Below are positions 47,918 to 57,291 of a DNA stretch of 64,000 bases, piece after piece (the stretch's first letter is position 1; the number at the start of each line of letters is the position of its first letter). The DNA comes from Streptomyces blattellae (GTDB taxonomy: Bacteria; Actinomycetota; Actinomycetes; Streptomycetales; Streptomycetaceae). The notes below the pieces were generated by a model. That model saw only the letters and a list, made by a program, of their open reading frames with translations, ran no database searches and was not told where the DNA came from. A program made the position numbers and the translations under genes. Where the stretch lies: contig NZ_WJBG01000127.1 of assembly GCF_009709555.1 (NCBI RefSeq), forward strand, positions 186,001 to 250,000, in the 5' to 3' direction.

Positions 47918-49168
47918 TCAGAAACGTCCAGCCCCCCGGTACAGCTCCAGCTCGCCGTCCAGTTCGACGGCGAGGACCGTGGCATGCGGGTCGAGGTCCG
48001 CCGCGGCGGGGGGTTCGATCCACAGCACACCCGGCGTTTCGTGCAGCCCTCCGGTGACCCGGTGGGCCAGTTCGGTGCCGCCGCCGAGCACGGTGACCCG
48101 GCGCACGGAGCCGAGCAGACCGCGTACGTTGATCTCGTTGCGCGGGGCGTCGAAGAGGATGAGGTACAGCGTGCGGCGGTCCTTGGAGAGGGTGCTCGGG
48201 CCGTAGTGGTGGCCGGCGGGCAGCCCTCGTACGGTGCCGTACACCGCCTCCGCGTGCTTGGCGATCCAGTCGCCGAGCCCTTCGAGGCGCTCGACCTGCT
48301 CCCGCGGGATCGTGCCGTCCTCCCTGGGCCCGACGCTGAGGAGCAGGTTGCCGCCTGAGCCGACCGTCTCGGTGAAGTAGCGGATCAGCTGGTCGACCGA
48401 CTTGTGGTTGTGGTCGTGGTGCTGGTGACCCCAGGAGTCGTTGATCGTCAGGCAGAGCTCCCAGGGGCCCTCGGGCGGGACGACCGGGGCGCCCTGTTCG
48501 GGGGTCGCGTAGTCGCCCTCGCTGAGCATGCGGGCGTTGAACACGACGTCCGGCACCTCGGAGCGGATCAGCGCGGCCAGTTCGGGTATGCGCCACTGCT
48601 CCTCGCTGCGGTCCCACTCCCCGTCGAACCACAGCAGGTCCGGCTGGTAGCGGGAGGTCAGCTCGCGGATCTGGCCGTCCCGGTAGGCGAGGAAGCGTTC
48701 CCAGGCGTCCAGGTCCTCGAACTCGGCCGCCACCTCGGAGTAGCGGTTGTCCTCCAGCTCCGGCGGACGGCCCGGCTTGCGCGTGGAGGCGTAGTCGGGA
48801 TGGCTCCAGTCGGAGTGCGAGTAGTAGAGGCCGACCTTGAGGCCCTGCTCGCGCATGGCGTCCGCGTAGCCGCGGATCAGGTCGCGGCCGACGTTCAGGT
48901 CGCCGTGGGCGGTGTCCCACAGGGCGACGCCGTCGTGGTGCCGGCTGGTCAGGACGGCGTACTTGGCGCCGGCCCGGGCGAACAGCTTGGCCCAGTCCCG
49001 CGGCTCGTACCGGGAGGCGGTGAAGCGGTCGAACTGGGACATGTAGGTGTCGTACGGGACGATGTCGTCGTAGAACGACCAGGACTCCTGGACGCCGTCC
49101 ACCGCGTAGATCCCCCAGTGCACGAAGATCCCCAGCTTGGCGTCGGAGAACCACTGCTGCATCGGCAC
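47918..49168 (-). CDS. Alpha-L-fucosidase (GH29)
   Basis: A 416-residue intracellular GH29 enzyme: FSDAKLGIFVHWGIYAVDG at the start, FARAGAKYAVLTSRHHDGVALWDT, GLKVGLYYSHSDWSHP, DLLWFDGEWDRSEEQ with the nucleophile-type Asp (WFDG), and SWGHQHHDHNHKS. The C-terminal ~90 residues form a beta-sandwich. There is no signal peptide, so it acts on imported oligosaccharides. The GTG at 49168, with AGGAGC upstream, starts two bases after the mannosidase stop. It is the last gene of the GH4-GH38-GH29 operon. Confidence 0.92.
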   Translation of the reverse strand: MPMQQWFSDAKLGIFVHWGIYAVDGVQESWSFYDDIVPYDTYMSQFDRFTASRYEPRDWAKLFARAGAKYAVLTSRHHDGVALWDTAHGDLNVGRDLIRGYADAMREQGLKVGLYYSHSDWSHPDYASTRKPGRPPELEDNRYSEVAAEFEDLDAWERFLAYRDGQIRELTSRYQPDLLWFDGEWDRSEEQWRIPELAALIRSEVPDVVFNARMLSEGDYATPEQGAPVVPPEGPWELCLTINDSWGHQHHDHNHKSVDQLIRYFTETVGSGGNLLLSVGPREDGTIPREQVERLEGLGDWIAKHAEAVYGTVRGLPAGHHYGPSTLSKDRRTLYLILFDAPRNEINVRGLLGSVRRVTVLGGGTELAHRVTGGLHETPGVLWIEPPAAADLDPHATVLAVELDGELELYRGAGRF

Positions 49169-49170
49169 GG

Positions 49171-52100
49171 CTAGCTCCTGCTCAGGCGGAGGGTCAGGAT
49201 CTGGAAGGGACGCAGTCCGACACGGACGGCTCCGTCCACGACGTCCACGGCATCCGCGAGGTCCCCGTCCGACAGCGGGCGTTCGAGCAGGTCGGTGACC
49301 TGGGCGCCGGCCAGTGGGAAGCCGGTGCGCAGGACGCCCTGGGCCCGGCCGCCGCGGGACTCGTAGAGCCGTACGACGACGTCGCCGGACCGGTCGTCGG
49401 CGAGCTTGACCGCCTCGATGGTCACGCCGTCGCCGTCCACGGAGACGACCGGCTCGGGTGCGCCCGCCGCGTCCGCCACGCGCAGCGGGAGGTTGAGGGC
49501 GTAGCCCTCGGCGACGGCGTCCTCGATGGTCGCGCCGGGCAGCAGCGCGTAGGTGAAGCGGTGGCGGCCCTGGTCGGCCTCCGGGTCCGGGATGCGCGGG
49601 GCGCGGACCAGGCTGAGGCGGACCGTGGTCGTCGTACCTCCCCCAGCCTCCGGCCGGGGGGACCCCCATCTCGCTTCGCTCGCCTCGCGGACCGTGCGGG
49701 ACACGTCGTGGCCGTACGTCGAGTCGTTGATGACGGCGACGCCGTAGCCGGGCTCCGCGATGTGCACCCAGCGGTGGCCGGACACCTCGAAGCGGGCCGC
49801 CTCCCAGCTGGTGTTGGTGTGCGTGGGGCGCTGGATGTGGCCGTAGGCGATCTCGGCGGAGGAGTGCGGTGCCCTGATGTCCACCGGGAAGCCGGCCTTG
49901 AGGAACTTCTCCGCCTCGTGCCAGTCGATGTCCGTCTCGAAGTCGATGCGGGGGCTGCCGGCCCGGAGTGTGATCGTCTGGGTGATGGTCGAGCCGTTGC
50001 CGAAGGGCCGCACGACACGGACCGCGCCGACCAGCGGGTCCTGCTCGACGACCGTGATCTCCGAGGCGTCCAGCAGGTCCTTGTAGCGGTTCTTGTAGTG
50101 CTTGTCGACGTCCCAGGCGTCCCAGTAGTTGGGCAGGTCGGTGTGCAGGCGGAGCAGGTTGCCCGCGCCGGCGAGGACTTCACGGTCCGCCCGCAGGTCG
50201 CGGACGGACGCCAGTGTTCCGTCCTGCGCCACCGTCACGCGCACGAGTCCGTTGTCGAGGACGCGGCCCTCGACCGTCACCGGCTGCGGGGGCTCGGCGG
50301 CGGCGAGCGGCGCGCTGCCGCCCGCCGGCACCTCCACGTAGACCGGCCCGTCGGCCGCGCGCAGCACCTCGGAGCGGTCGTACGGACTCGTGTTGTACAC
50401 CCGGGCTCCGCCGCCGCCCAGGGCGGCCACCGCCTCCCGCGTCAGCGCCTCCAGTTCCTCGGCCACCCGGGCGTACTCCGCCTCGGCCTCCCGGTGCACC
50501 CAGGCGATCGACGACCCCGGCAGGATGTCGTGGAACTGGTGGAGGAGGACCGTCTTCCACAGCCGGTCCAGCCGCTCGTACGGGTAGGTGTAGCCCGGCG
50601 CGTGCAGTGCCGCCGTCGTCGCCCACAACTCGGCCTCGCGGAGCCTGTGTTCGGAGCGGCGGTTGCCCTGCTTGGTGCGGGCCTGGGAGGTGTACGTGGC
50701 GCGGTGCAGCTCCAGGTACAGCTCGCCGACCCAGACGGGGGCGTCGGGGTACTCCTCGCGGGCCTTGGCGAAGAAGTCGTCGGGGTGCTCGACGACGACC
50801 TTCGGCGAGCCCTCCAGGTCGGCCAGCCTGCGCGCCCGTTCCATGATCTCGCGGGTGGGGCCGCCACCGCCGTCGCCCCAGCCGAAGGGGGCCAGGGAGC
50901 GGGTGGCACCGCCCTTCTCGGCGTAGTTGCGGACGGCGCGGGACATCTCCTCGCCGCTGAAGCGGGCGTTATAGGTGTCGACCGGCGGGAAGTGGGTGAA
51001 GATGCGGGTGCCGTCGATGCCCTCCCACCAGAAGGTGTGGTGGGGGAATTTGTTGGTCTGGTTCCAGGAGATCTTCTGGGTGAGGAACCACTCGTTACCG
51101 GCGAGCTTGGCGAGCTGCGGGTAGGCCGCGGTGTAGCCGAAGGAGTCCGGCAGCCACACGCCCTTGGTCTCGACGCCGAAGTGCTCCATGAAGAACCGCT
51201 TGCCGTGGACGAACTGCCGGGCGACCGCCTCGCCGCCGGGCAGGTTGCCGTCGGCCTCCACCCACATGCCGCCGACGGGAGCCCACTGGCCCTTCTTCAC
51301 CGACTCCTGGATCCGCGCCCACACCCGCGGGTAATTGTCGCGCACCCATTCGTACTGCTGGGCCTGCGAGCAGGCGAAGACGAAGTCCTCGTACTCGTCG
51401 GCGAGCGCGGTGACGTTGGAGAAGGTACGCGACGTCTTGCGCTTGGTCTCGCGGATGGGCCACAGCCAGGCGGAGTCGATGTGCGCGTGGCCGACGCCGG
51501 AGACCACGTGTGCGCTGGCGTTCGCGGGCTTGGACAGCACGGGCCGCAGCGCGGCGCGCACCTGAGCCGCCGAGCCGGACACGTCGTCGAGGTCGAGCAG
51601 GTCCATCGCCCGGTCCAGGGCGTGCGCGATCTCGTGGCGGCGCGGGTCGTGCTCGCCCAGCTCCAGCATCAGCTCGCGCAGCACCTCCACGTCCAGGTCG
51701 AGGTGGAAGACCTCCTCGTCGAGGACGGCGAGGCCGGCTCGCCGGAAGGTGTAGAGCGGCTTGTCGCCGGCGGTCAGGACATCGCCGAGCAGCGTCGGGG
51801 CGGCGAACTCGTTCGCGAGGATGTCCGGGTTGGAGGCCGCCTCCACCAGGTAGTCGATCTGCTCACCGCCGGTCGCCGGGTTGGCGATGGGCACGTACTG
51901 GTTGAGCGGGTTGACCGCCTTCAGCGGTGTGCCGTCCGCGAGGTGGACCAGCGCCTCGGCCTGGTTGCCGGGCCAGTCCCCGACGAAGCCGAGGTCGATG
52001 ACCGCCTCGACGCGCTTGCCGGCCCACTCGGCGGGCACCTGCCCGCGCATCCGGAACCAGGTCGTGCCCCATGGCGGGCCCCACGGGGTGTCCATCGCGA

Positions 52101-52266
52101 AGGGAGCGTAGGCGGCGGCCGCCGCCTCCTCGAAGGAGACCGGCTCGCCCGGTGCCTGCCAGGCCTCGACCTCGAACGGCACGGTGGCCGCGTAGACCGC
52201 GGTCTTGATGCGCTGGTCGTGAAGGCGCTGGACGCGCTCTTCGATCCGTTGGCGTTCGTCGTGCAT
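49171..52266 (-). CDS. Alpha-mannosidase (GH38)
   Basis: A 1031-residue protein of the normal GH38 length. The catalytic domain carries GVGHAHIDSAWLWPIRETKRKTSRTF with the metal-binding HAHID, GGMWVEADGNLPGGEAVARQF with the nucleophile-type Asp, WLPDSFGYTAAYPQ, and HQFHDILPGSSIAWVHREAE. The C-terminal half is the beta-sandwich. It has no signal peptide and so is cytoplasmic. It should trim alpha-linked mannose from imported glycans. The ATG at 52266 was chosen because GGAGA precedes it and it begins the family's N-terminal helix. It is 53 bases downstream of the GH4 gene. Confidence 0.94.
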   Translation of the reverse strand: MHDERQRIEERVQRLHDQRIKTAVYAATVPFEVEAWQAPGEPVSFEEAAAAAYAPFAMDTPWGPPWGTTWFRMRGQVPAEWAGKRVEAVIDLGFVGDWPGNQAEALVHLADGTPLKAVNPLNQYVPIANPATGGEQIDYLVEAASNPDILANEFAAPTLLGDVLTAGDKPLYTFRRAGLAVLDEEVFHLDLDVEVLRELMLELGEHDPRRHEIAHALDRAMDLLDLDDVSGSAAQVRAALRPVLSKPANASAHVVSGVGHAHIDSAWLWPIRETKRKTSRTFSNVTALADEYEDFVFACSQAQQYEWVRDNYPRVWARIQESVKKGQWAPVGGMWVEADGNLPGGEAVARQFVHGKRFFMEHFGVETKGVWLPDSFGYTAAYPQLAKLAGNEWFLTQKISWNQTNKFPHHTFWWEGIDGTRIFTHFPPVDTYNARFSGEEMSRAVRNYAEKGGATRSLAPFGWGDGGGGPTREIMERARRLADLEGSPKVVVEHPDDFFAKAREEYPDAPVWVGELYLELHRATYTSQARTKQGNRRSEHRLREAELWATTAALHAPGYTYPYERLDRLWKTVLLHQFHDILPGSSIAWVHREAEAEYARVAEELEALTREAVAALGGGGARVYNTSPYDRSEVLRAADGPVYVEVPAGGSAPLAAAEPPQPVTVEGRVLDNGLVRVTVAQDGTLASVRDLRADREVLAGAGNLLRLHTDLPNYWDAWDVDKHYKNRYKDLLDASEITVVEQDPLVGAVRVVRPFGNGSTITQTITLRAGSPRIDFETDIDWHEAEKFLKAGFPVDIRAPHSSAEIAYGHIQRPTHTNTSWEAARFEVSGHRWVHIAEPGYGVAVINDSTYGHDVSRTVREASEARWGSPRPEAGGGTTTTVRLSLVRAPRIPDPEADQGRHRFTYALLPGATIEDAVAEGYALNLPLRVADAAGAPEPVVSVDGDGVTIEAVKLADDRSGDVVVRLYESRGGRAQGVLRTGFPLAGAQVTDLLERPLSDGDLADAVDVVDGAVRVGLRPFQILTLRLSRS

Positions 52267-52319
52267 CAGAGTCTCCAGAGAGCTTGCGGGGAGATGAAGA
52301 GTCTGCCGGGAAAGCGCGC

Positions 52320-53657
52320 TTACGCGAGGTACGCGAGACCGGGGTGGACTTGGGTGTAGCCGTCGACGAGTCTGCGGGCCACGTTCACGGAGTCGACGAG
52401 CGGATGCAGTGCGAAGGCCTTCACGGCCGTCGCACGGGAGCCGGACTCGGCCGCGGCGAGGACCTCGCGCTCGACCGCCTTGACCGAGCAGACGAGCCCG
52501 GTGGCGTGGTCGGGCAGCGGGTCGACGGCGACCGGGTGGGCACCGTTGGCGTCGACGAGGCACGGAACCTCGATGACGGCATCGTTGTCAAGGACGGAGA
52601 GCGTGTGCTCGTTGCGCACGTTGAGGATCAGGGTGGTGCGCTCGTCGCGGGCGATCGCCCGCATCAGCGCGAGGGCGACCTTCTCGTAGCCGCCGGAGAG
52701 GTCGTCCGCGTCGCGCTCGCCGGCGCCCGCCGTCTCCCGGTTCTCCGCCATGTACGTCGCCTCGCGCTCGGCGCGGGTGCGGTCCCAGGCGAGCAGCGCC
52801 GCCGCGCTCGGGTCGCGCATCTGCTCGTAGAAGCGGGCCTGCTGGTCGCGCAGGAAGGCGCCGCGGGTCTGCTGGGCCTCCTGGTAGGCGCGGACGGCTT
52901 CGCGGTTGAAGTAGTAGTAGTGCAGGTACTCGTTCGGGACGGCGCCCAGGGACTGCAGCCAGTCGGGGCCGAAGAGCTTGCCCTCCTCGAAGGAGCCGAG
53001 CATGCCGGGGTCGGCAAGCAGGCGCGGCAGCTCGTCGCGGCCGGCGACGCGCAGGCCGCGCACCCAGCCGAGGTGGTTGAGGCCGACGTAGTCGATCCAC
53101 GCCTCTCGCGGGTTCGCGCCGAGCACCCGGGCGATACGGCGGCCGAGGCCGACCGGCGAGTCGCAGATGCCGATGACCCGGCCCGCGAGATGGCGGGACA
53201 TGGCCTCGGTGACCAGGCCGGCGGGGTTGGTGAAGTTGATGACCCAGGCGTCGGGCGCGAGGCGGGCCACCCGCCGCGCGATGTCGACGGCGACGGGCAC
53301 GGTCCGCAGGCCGTAGGCGATGCCGCCGGCGCCGACCGTCTCCTGGCCGAGGACGCCCTGCGCCAGGGCCACCCGCTCGTCGTTCGCGCGTCCTTCCAGG
53401 CCGCCGACGCGGATCGCGGAGAACACGAAGTCCGCGCCCCGCAGCGCCTCGTCGAGGTCGGTGGTGGCGCTCACCTCGGGAGCGTCGGGGACGCCGGCGG
53501 CCTGCTCGGCGAGCACGCGGGTCACGGCGTTCAGCCGGGTGGCGTCCAGGTCGTGCAGCACGACCCGGGTCACCCGGCCCTCGGCGCGGTCTTCGAGGAG
53601 CGCGCCGTACACGAGCGGCACGCGGAATCCGCCGCCGCCCAGAATGGTCAGCTTCAC
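52320..53657 (-). CDS. GH4 family 6-phospho-beta-glucosidase-like hydrolase
   Basis: A 445-residue NAD- and metal-dependent GH4 enzyme: ILGGGGFRVPLVYGALL (NAD-binding), FVFSAIRVGGLEGRANDE, WVINFTNPAGLVTEAMSRH, ICDSPVGLGRRI (metal Cys) and the YVGLNHLGWVRG (His) block. It follows the oxidation-elimination mechanism, acting on 6-phospho-glucosides or similar. No PTS gene is visible, so the true substrate may be unphosphorylated. It starts with GTG at 53657 (GGAGGA upstream) and heads the operon with the mannosidase and fucosidase. Confidence 0.9.
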   Translation of the reverse strand: MKLTILGGGGFRVPLVYGALLEDRAEGRVTRVVLHDLDATRLNAVTRVLAEQAAGVPDAPEVSATTDLDEALRGADFVFSAIRVGGLEGRANDERVALAQGVLGQETVGAGGIAYGLRTVPVAVDIARRVARLAPDAWVINFTNPAGLVTEAMSRHLAGRVIGICDSPVGLGRRIARVLGANPREAWIDYVGLNHLGWVRGLRVAGRDELPRLLADPGMLGSFEEGKLFGPDWLQSLGAVPNEYLHYYYFNREAVRAYQEAQQTRGAFLRDQQARFYEQMRDPSAAALLAWDRTRAEREATYMAENRETAGAGERDADDLSGGYEKVALALMRAIARDERTTLILNVRNEHTLSVLDNDAVIEVPCLVDANGAHPVAVDPLPDHATGLVCSVKAVEREVLAAAESGSRATAVKAFALHPLVDSVNVARRLVDGYTQVHPGLAYLA

Positions 53658-53991
53658 CGGCTTCCTCCAAGCGTGCCCTGGCGCTCAGGCCGGCGGGGAA
53701 CCTCACGGAGCCGGTCATGGAACGGAGGTTCGGCCGTTGGGCGGGCATCTGCCCGCGTGCACGGGCGGGCTCCGCATAGTGCGTCGCGAGAACCAAGCAC
53801 GCGCTGACTCCTTGCACTTGTGCCAAGAACCCGGGCTGGTTTCAGCCCGGCTGATGTTGATCGCGCAGGACTCGATCGCCTGCTGAGCGATCGAGCGGTG
53901 TGCGCCAGCAGTCTCCTTCGATTCCGAGGGATCTCAAGGATCCGAAAAATCCGAGGGACCCGAAAGACCCGAGGGATCCAGGAGAGGGAAT
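53658..53991. repeat. Intergenic region with degenerate CCGAGGGATC-type tandem repeats
   Basis: The 330-base spacer between the GH4 operon and the deoR gene has no convincing gene. At 53923-53980 short units such as CCGAGGGATC, GGATCCGAAAAAT, CCGAGGGACC and CCGAAAGACC follow each other in a degenerate tandem run of about 10-11 bp period. This could be a local amplification or a site for a DNA-binding protein; the promoter for the GH4 operon should also lie in this interval. Confidence 0.55.
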
Positions 53992-54777
53992 TCAAGCTTG
54001 CCCCCTTCCTGCCAGTACCACCTCGACGCGGGCCTCCTCCAGGGAGGCCCGCGTCGCAGCGTCCACGGGCGCGTCCGTCACCACCATGTCCAGGTCCTCG
54101 GGACCGCATACCTTCGCCATGCCCGTGCCCGGGAACTTCGCCGAGTCGGCGAGCAGGACGACCTGGTCACTGGCCTTGATCATGGCGCGCTTGACCGGCA
54201 CCTCGACGACCGTGGTGTCCATCACGTGCCCGCCCGGGCGCACTCCACTGGTGCCGAGGAAGAGCCAGTCTGCGTGCAGCTGGCGCAGATTGTCCTCGGT
54301 GAGGAAGCCGACCAGGGAGCGGTACTCGCGGCGGACCATGCCGCCGAGCAGGACCAGCTCGATGCCCTCGTCGTCGGCGAGTTCCTCGTAGACCACCAGG
54401 TTGCTGGTGATCACCGTGAGCCGACGGCCGTGCAGCCGGCGGGCCAGGCGGTAGGCGGTGGTACCGATGTCGAGCAGCACCGACTGACCATCTTTGATCA
54501 TCGCCGCCGCATGCTCGGCTATCGCGTCCTTCTCGGACACGCGCACCTCGGCGACCTCGGCGAAGGGCTGGTCGCCCTCCTCCGCCACGGCGCCGCCGTG
54601 CACCCGGGTGAGCAGGCCGTCCTCCTCAAGTTTCACCAGGTCACGGCGGATGGTGGCGGGGCTCACACCCAGCTGCTCGGAGAGATCGGTCACGGCCGCG
54701 GGACCGCCGGAGCGCAGGGCCCGCAGGATGAGTTGGTGTCGTCGTTCTGCCAGCACGCTGTGAACAGTACTCGTCAT
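53992..54777 (-). CDS. DeoR-family transcriptional regulator
   Basis: A 261-residue regulator with an N-terminal winged helix (RRHQLILRALRSGGPAAVTDLSEQLGVSPATIRRDLVKLEEDGLLTRVHGGA) and a DeoRC sugar-phosphate sensor domain (SVLLDIGTTAYRLARRL, TSNLVVYEEL, LVLLGGMVRREYRSLVG). DeoR proteins sense sugar phosphates and control sugar-use genes. The ATG at 54777 was preferred to an in-frame TTG at 54783. It lies between the glycosidase operon on the minus strand and the kinase/importer operon on the plus strand, so it is the likely regulator of both. Confidence 0.92.
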   Translation of the reverse strand: MTSTVHSVLAERRHQLILRALRSGGPAAVTDLSEQLGVSPATIRRDLVKLEEDGLLTRVHGGAVAEEGDQPFAEVAEVRVSEKDAIAEHAAAMIKDGQSVLLDIGTTAYRLARRLHGRRLTVITSNLVVYEELADDEGIELVLLGGMVRREYRSLVGFLTEDNLRQLHADWLFLGTSGVRPGGHVMDTTVVEVPVKRAMIKASDQVVLLADSAKFPGTGMAKVCGPEDLDMVVTDAPVDAATRASLEEARVEVVLAGRGQA

Positions 54778-54864
54778 CTTCAATCATTTCCATGCTCAGT
54801 TCTGCTGAGGTATTGACCAATGTCGCCGAGCGGCGCACGATTCCGGTCATCGAAAATGACGAGT
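54769..54864. promoter_or_regulatory. Divergent deoR-pfkB control region with 9-bp inverted repeats
   Basis: ACTCGTCAT (54769-54777) and ATGACGAGT (54856-54864) are exact reverse complements 78 bases apart, one overlapping the deoR start and one in front of the kinase gene. TGACGAG occurs once more at about 54866. These could be operators for the DeoR protein; a loop between them would cover both promoters. The first copy is also coding, so chance cannot be excluded. Confidence 0.45.
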
Positions 54865-54895
54865 TTTGACGAGCTCCCCACGAAGGGATGTGCGC

Positions 54896-55915
54896 GTGGA
54901 CGACGACAGGCCCGATGTGCTGCTGACCGGGCTGCTCTTCTACGACCTCGTCCTCACCGGGCTCGGGAAGCCGCCGACGCCGGGCGAGGAGATCTGGACC
55001 TCCGGCATGGGCTGCGGCCCGGGCGGCATCGCGAACCTCGCGGTGGCCGCCTCCCGGTTCGGCCTGAAGACCTCCCTGGCCGCGGTCTTCGGCGACGACT
55101 TCTACGGCGAGCACTGCCGTGACGTCCTCGCCGGCCAGGAAGGCGTCGACCTCTCGCTCTCCCGCACTGCGGACGGCTGGCACACCCCGGTCACCGTCTC
55201 CATCGCGCACGGTCACGACCGGGCCCTGGTCACCCACGGCCAGGTACCGCCGTACTCGCAGGACACGCTGATGGGCGACCCGCCCGAGGCACGCACCGCG
55301 CTGGTGCACATCGAGGCCGAGCCCCGCGCCTGGCTCGGCAAGGCCGCCGCGAACGGCACCCAGATCTACGCGGACGTCGGCTGGGACCCCACCCGGCAGT
55401 GGTCCACCGACCTCCTCGACCAGCTCTCCCTGTGCCACGCCTTCCTCCCCAACGAGACCGAGGCGATGGCCTACACCCGCACGGACAGCGCGGTGGCGGC
55501 GCTCGGCACGCTCACCGAACTGGTGCCGGTGGCCGTGGTCACCCGTGGCGGCGACGGCGCGATCGCCGCCGACCAGACCACGGGCGAGTACGCGGAGGTT
55601 CCCGCCCTCGACATCGATGTCCTGGACGCGACCGGCGCCGGCGACGTGTTCGGCGCGAGCTTCGTCGCCGCCTCGCTCGGCGGCTGGCCGCTGGTGGAGC
55701 GGCTGAAGTTCGCGGTGCTGGCGTCCGGACTGTCGGTCCGGCACCGCACCGGAGCGCTGGCCGCCCCCGGCTGGTACGGCATCCACCAGTGGTGGCAGGC
55801 GCTCGACGACCCCGCCCTGCGGCGCTCTTACGGCTTCCTGGCCGACCGGATGCCGCAGGACCCCGGACCGCCGGTCCGGTACGCGCCGCTGACGCCCCCG
55901 AACTCCCCCCACTGA
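54896..55915 (+). CDS. PfkB-family carbohydrate kinase
   Basis: A 339-residue sugar kinase of the ribokinase (PfkB) family: GCGPGGIANLAVAASRFGLKTSL near the N-terminus (signature 1-like) and the C-terminal signature DIDVLDATGAGDVFGASFVAA with the anion hole and catalytic Asp. It should phosphorylate a monosaccharide released from glycans, or a related intermediate. The GTG at 54896 was chosen because GAAGGGA lies eight bases upstream; GTG at 54890 is too close to it. It is the first gene of the plus-strand operon under DeoR control. The sugar is not known. Confidence 0.9.
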   Translation: MDDDRPDVLLTGLLFYDLVLTGLGKPPTPGEEIWTSGMGCGPGGIANLAVAASRFGLKTSLAAVFGDDFYGEHCRDVLAGQEGVDLSLSRTADGWHTPVTVSIAHGHDRALVTHGQVPPYSQDTLMGDPPEARTALVHIEAEPRAWLGKAAANGTQIYADVGWDPTRQWSTDLLDQLSLCHAFLPNETEAMAYTRTDSAVAALGTLTELVPVAVVTRGGDGAIAADQTTGEYAEVPALDIDVLDATGAGDVFGASFVAASLGGWPLVERLKFAVLASGLSVRHRTGALAAPGWYGIHQWWQALDDPALRRSYGFLADRMPQDPGPPVRYAPLTPPNSPH

Positions 55916-55977
55916 TCTGCCCTCATCTGCCCTGATCTCCCCTCATCCCCCTGGTACACGAAGATCCACGAAGATCC

Positions 55978-57291
55978 GTGAACACCCGAAAGGCGGTGGG
56001 AGCTGTGCGGCTCTCACGAAGAGGCCTGCTGCGCGCGGGCCTGGCCGGTACGGCCGCCACGGCACTCGGCGGCCTGGCGACCGGCTGTGCCGTTCCGACC
56101 GGTTCGACCGGCCGGAACATGGTGCTGTGGTACTGGAGCGGAGGCCTGAGCGACACCGTCGTGAAGAACGCCAAGGCCCGCTACGACAGCGCGGTCGACC
56201 TCCAGGCCATCCAGATCGGCGGCCAGTACCGCTCGAAGCTCATCACCACCATCACCGGCCAGGCCCACATCCCCGACATCGCGGGGCTCAAGGGCGAGGA
56301 CATGGCCTCCTACCTGCCGAACGCGGACCAGTTCATCGATCTGCGGACGCTGGGCGCGGAGAAGTACAAGAGCCGGTACCTGACCTGGAAGTGGGACCAG
56401 GGCATCGCCGACGACGGCACGATGGTCGGCTTCCCGATCGACTGCGGTCCGGTGGCGCACTTCTACCAGTACCAGGTGTTCCGCCGGGCGGGACTGCCGT
56501 ACGAACCCGACGACGTGTCGAAGGAGCTGAACACCTGGGAGAAGTTCTTCGACGCGGGCGAGCAGCTGGGCAGGCGGGTGTCGGGGGCGAAGCTGCTCAC
56601 CGACGTCAACAGCGTCTACGACAACGTGGTCAACCAGGGCAGCAAGCGGTACGTCGACAAGGACCGCCACTTCATCGGCGACCAGGAGCATGTGCGCCGG
56701 GCGTGGGATCTCGCCGTGGAGGCCAAGCGGCGGGGGATCGTCTCGGACCTCGTCACCGGCACCCCGGACCAGCTGTCGGCCGTGCAGGACGGCAAGCTGC
56801 CGAGCCAGCTCGGCGCCTCCTGGGCCACGTTCGACCTGAAGAACGGCGTGCCGAAGACCGAGGGCAAGTGGCGGATCGCCCAGATGCCGGTACGGCCCTC
56901 CAACAACGGCGGCTCGTTCCTGTCGATCACCAAGGCGTGCCGGGAGCCCGAGCAGGCCTTCGAGATCATCGCCTGGATGCTCAACGCGGCCAACCAGGCG
57001 CAGGGGTACGTCGACGCGGGTCTGTTCCCGTCCACCCCGGCCTCGTTCGGCCTGAAGCAACTCCAGGAGCCGGACGACTTCTTCGGCGGCCAGGTCACCA
57101 CGGACATCTTCGGTCCGGCCGCGGAGAGGATCACCGTCGCCTACAACAGCCCGTACGACACCGCCCTCGGGCAGCCCATCAAGGACGAGATCAAGAACGT
57201 CGGCGTCCTCGGCAAGGACCCCAAGAACGCATGGAGTGACGCCATGAGCAAGTGCCGGCGTATCGCGAAGCACCTGGGGGTGAGCTACTGA
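55978..57291 (+). CDS. ABC-transporter sugar-binding lipoprotein
   Basis: A 437-residue family-1 extracellular solute-binding protein. Its Tat-type leader, RLSRRGLLRAGLAGTAATALGGLATGC, ends in a lipobox with the acylated Cys at about residue 37. The mature part has the two-domain sugar-binding protein pattern (LWYWSGGLSD, IPDIAGLKGEDMASYLPNADQFIDL, GFPIDCGPVAHFYQYQVFRRAG). The start is GTG at 55978; a later GTG at about 56005 would still keep the Tat motif. It captures oligosaccharides for the two permeases that follow. No ATPase gene is present here, so a shared MsiK-type ATPase probably serves it. Confidence 0.93.
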   Translation: MNTRKAVGAVRLSRRGLLRAGLAGTAATALGGLATGCAVPTGSTGRNMVLWYWSGGLSDTVVKNAKARYDSAVDLQAIQIGGQYRSKLITTITGQAHIPDIAGLKGEDMASYLPNADQFIDLRTLGAEKYKSRYLTWKWDQGIADDGTMVGFPIDCGPVAHFYQYQVFRRAGLPYEPDDVSKELNTWEKFFDAGEQLGRRVSGAKLLTDVNSVYDNVVNQGSKRYVDKDRHFIGDQEHVRRAWDLAVEAKRRGIVSDLVTGTPDQLSAVQDGKLPSQLGASWATFDLKNGVPKTEGKWRIAQMPVRPSNNGGSFLSITKACREPEQAFEIIAWMLNAANQAQGYVDAGLFPSTPASFGLKQLQEPDDFFGGQVTTDIFGPAAERITVAYNSPYDTALGQPIKDEIKNVGVLGKDPKNAWSDAMSKCRRIAKHLGVSY

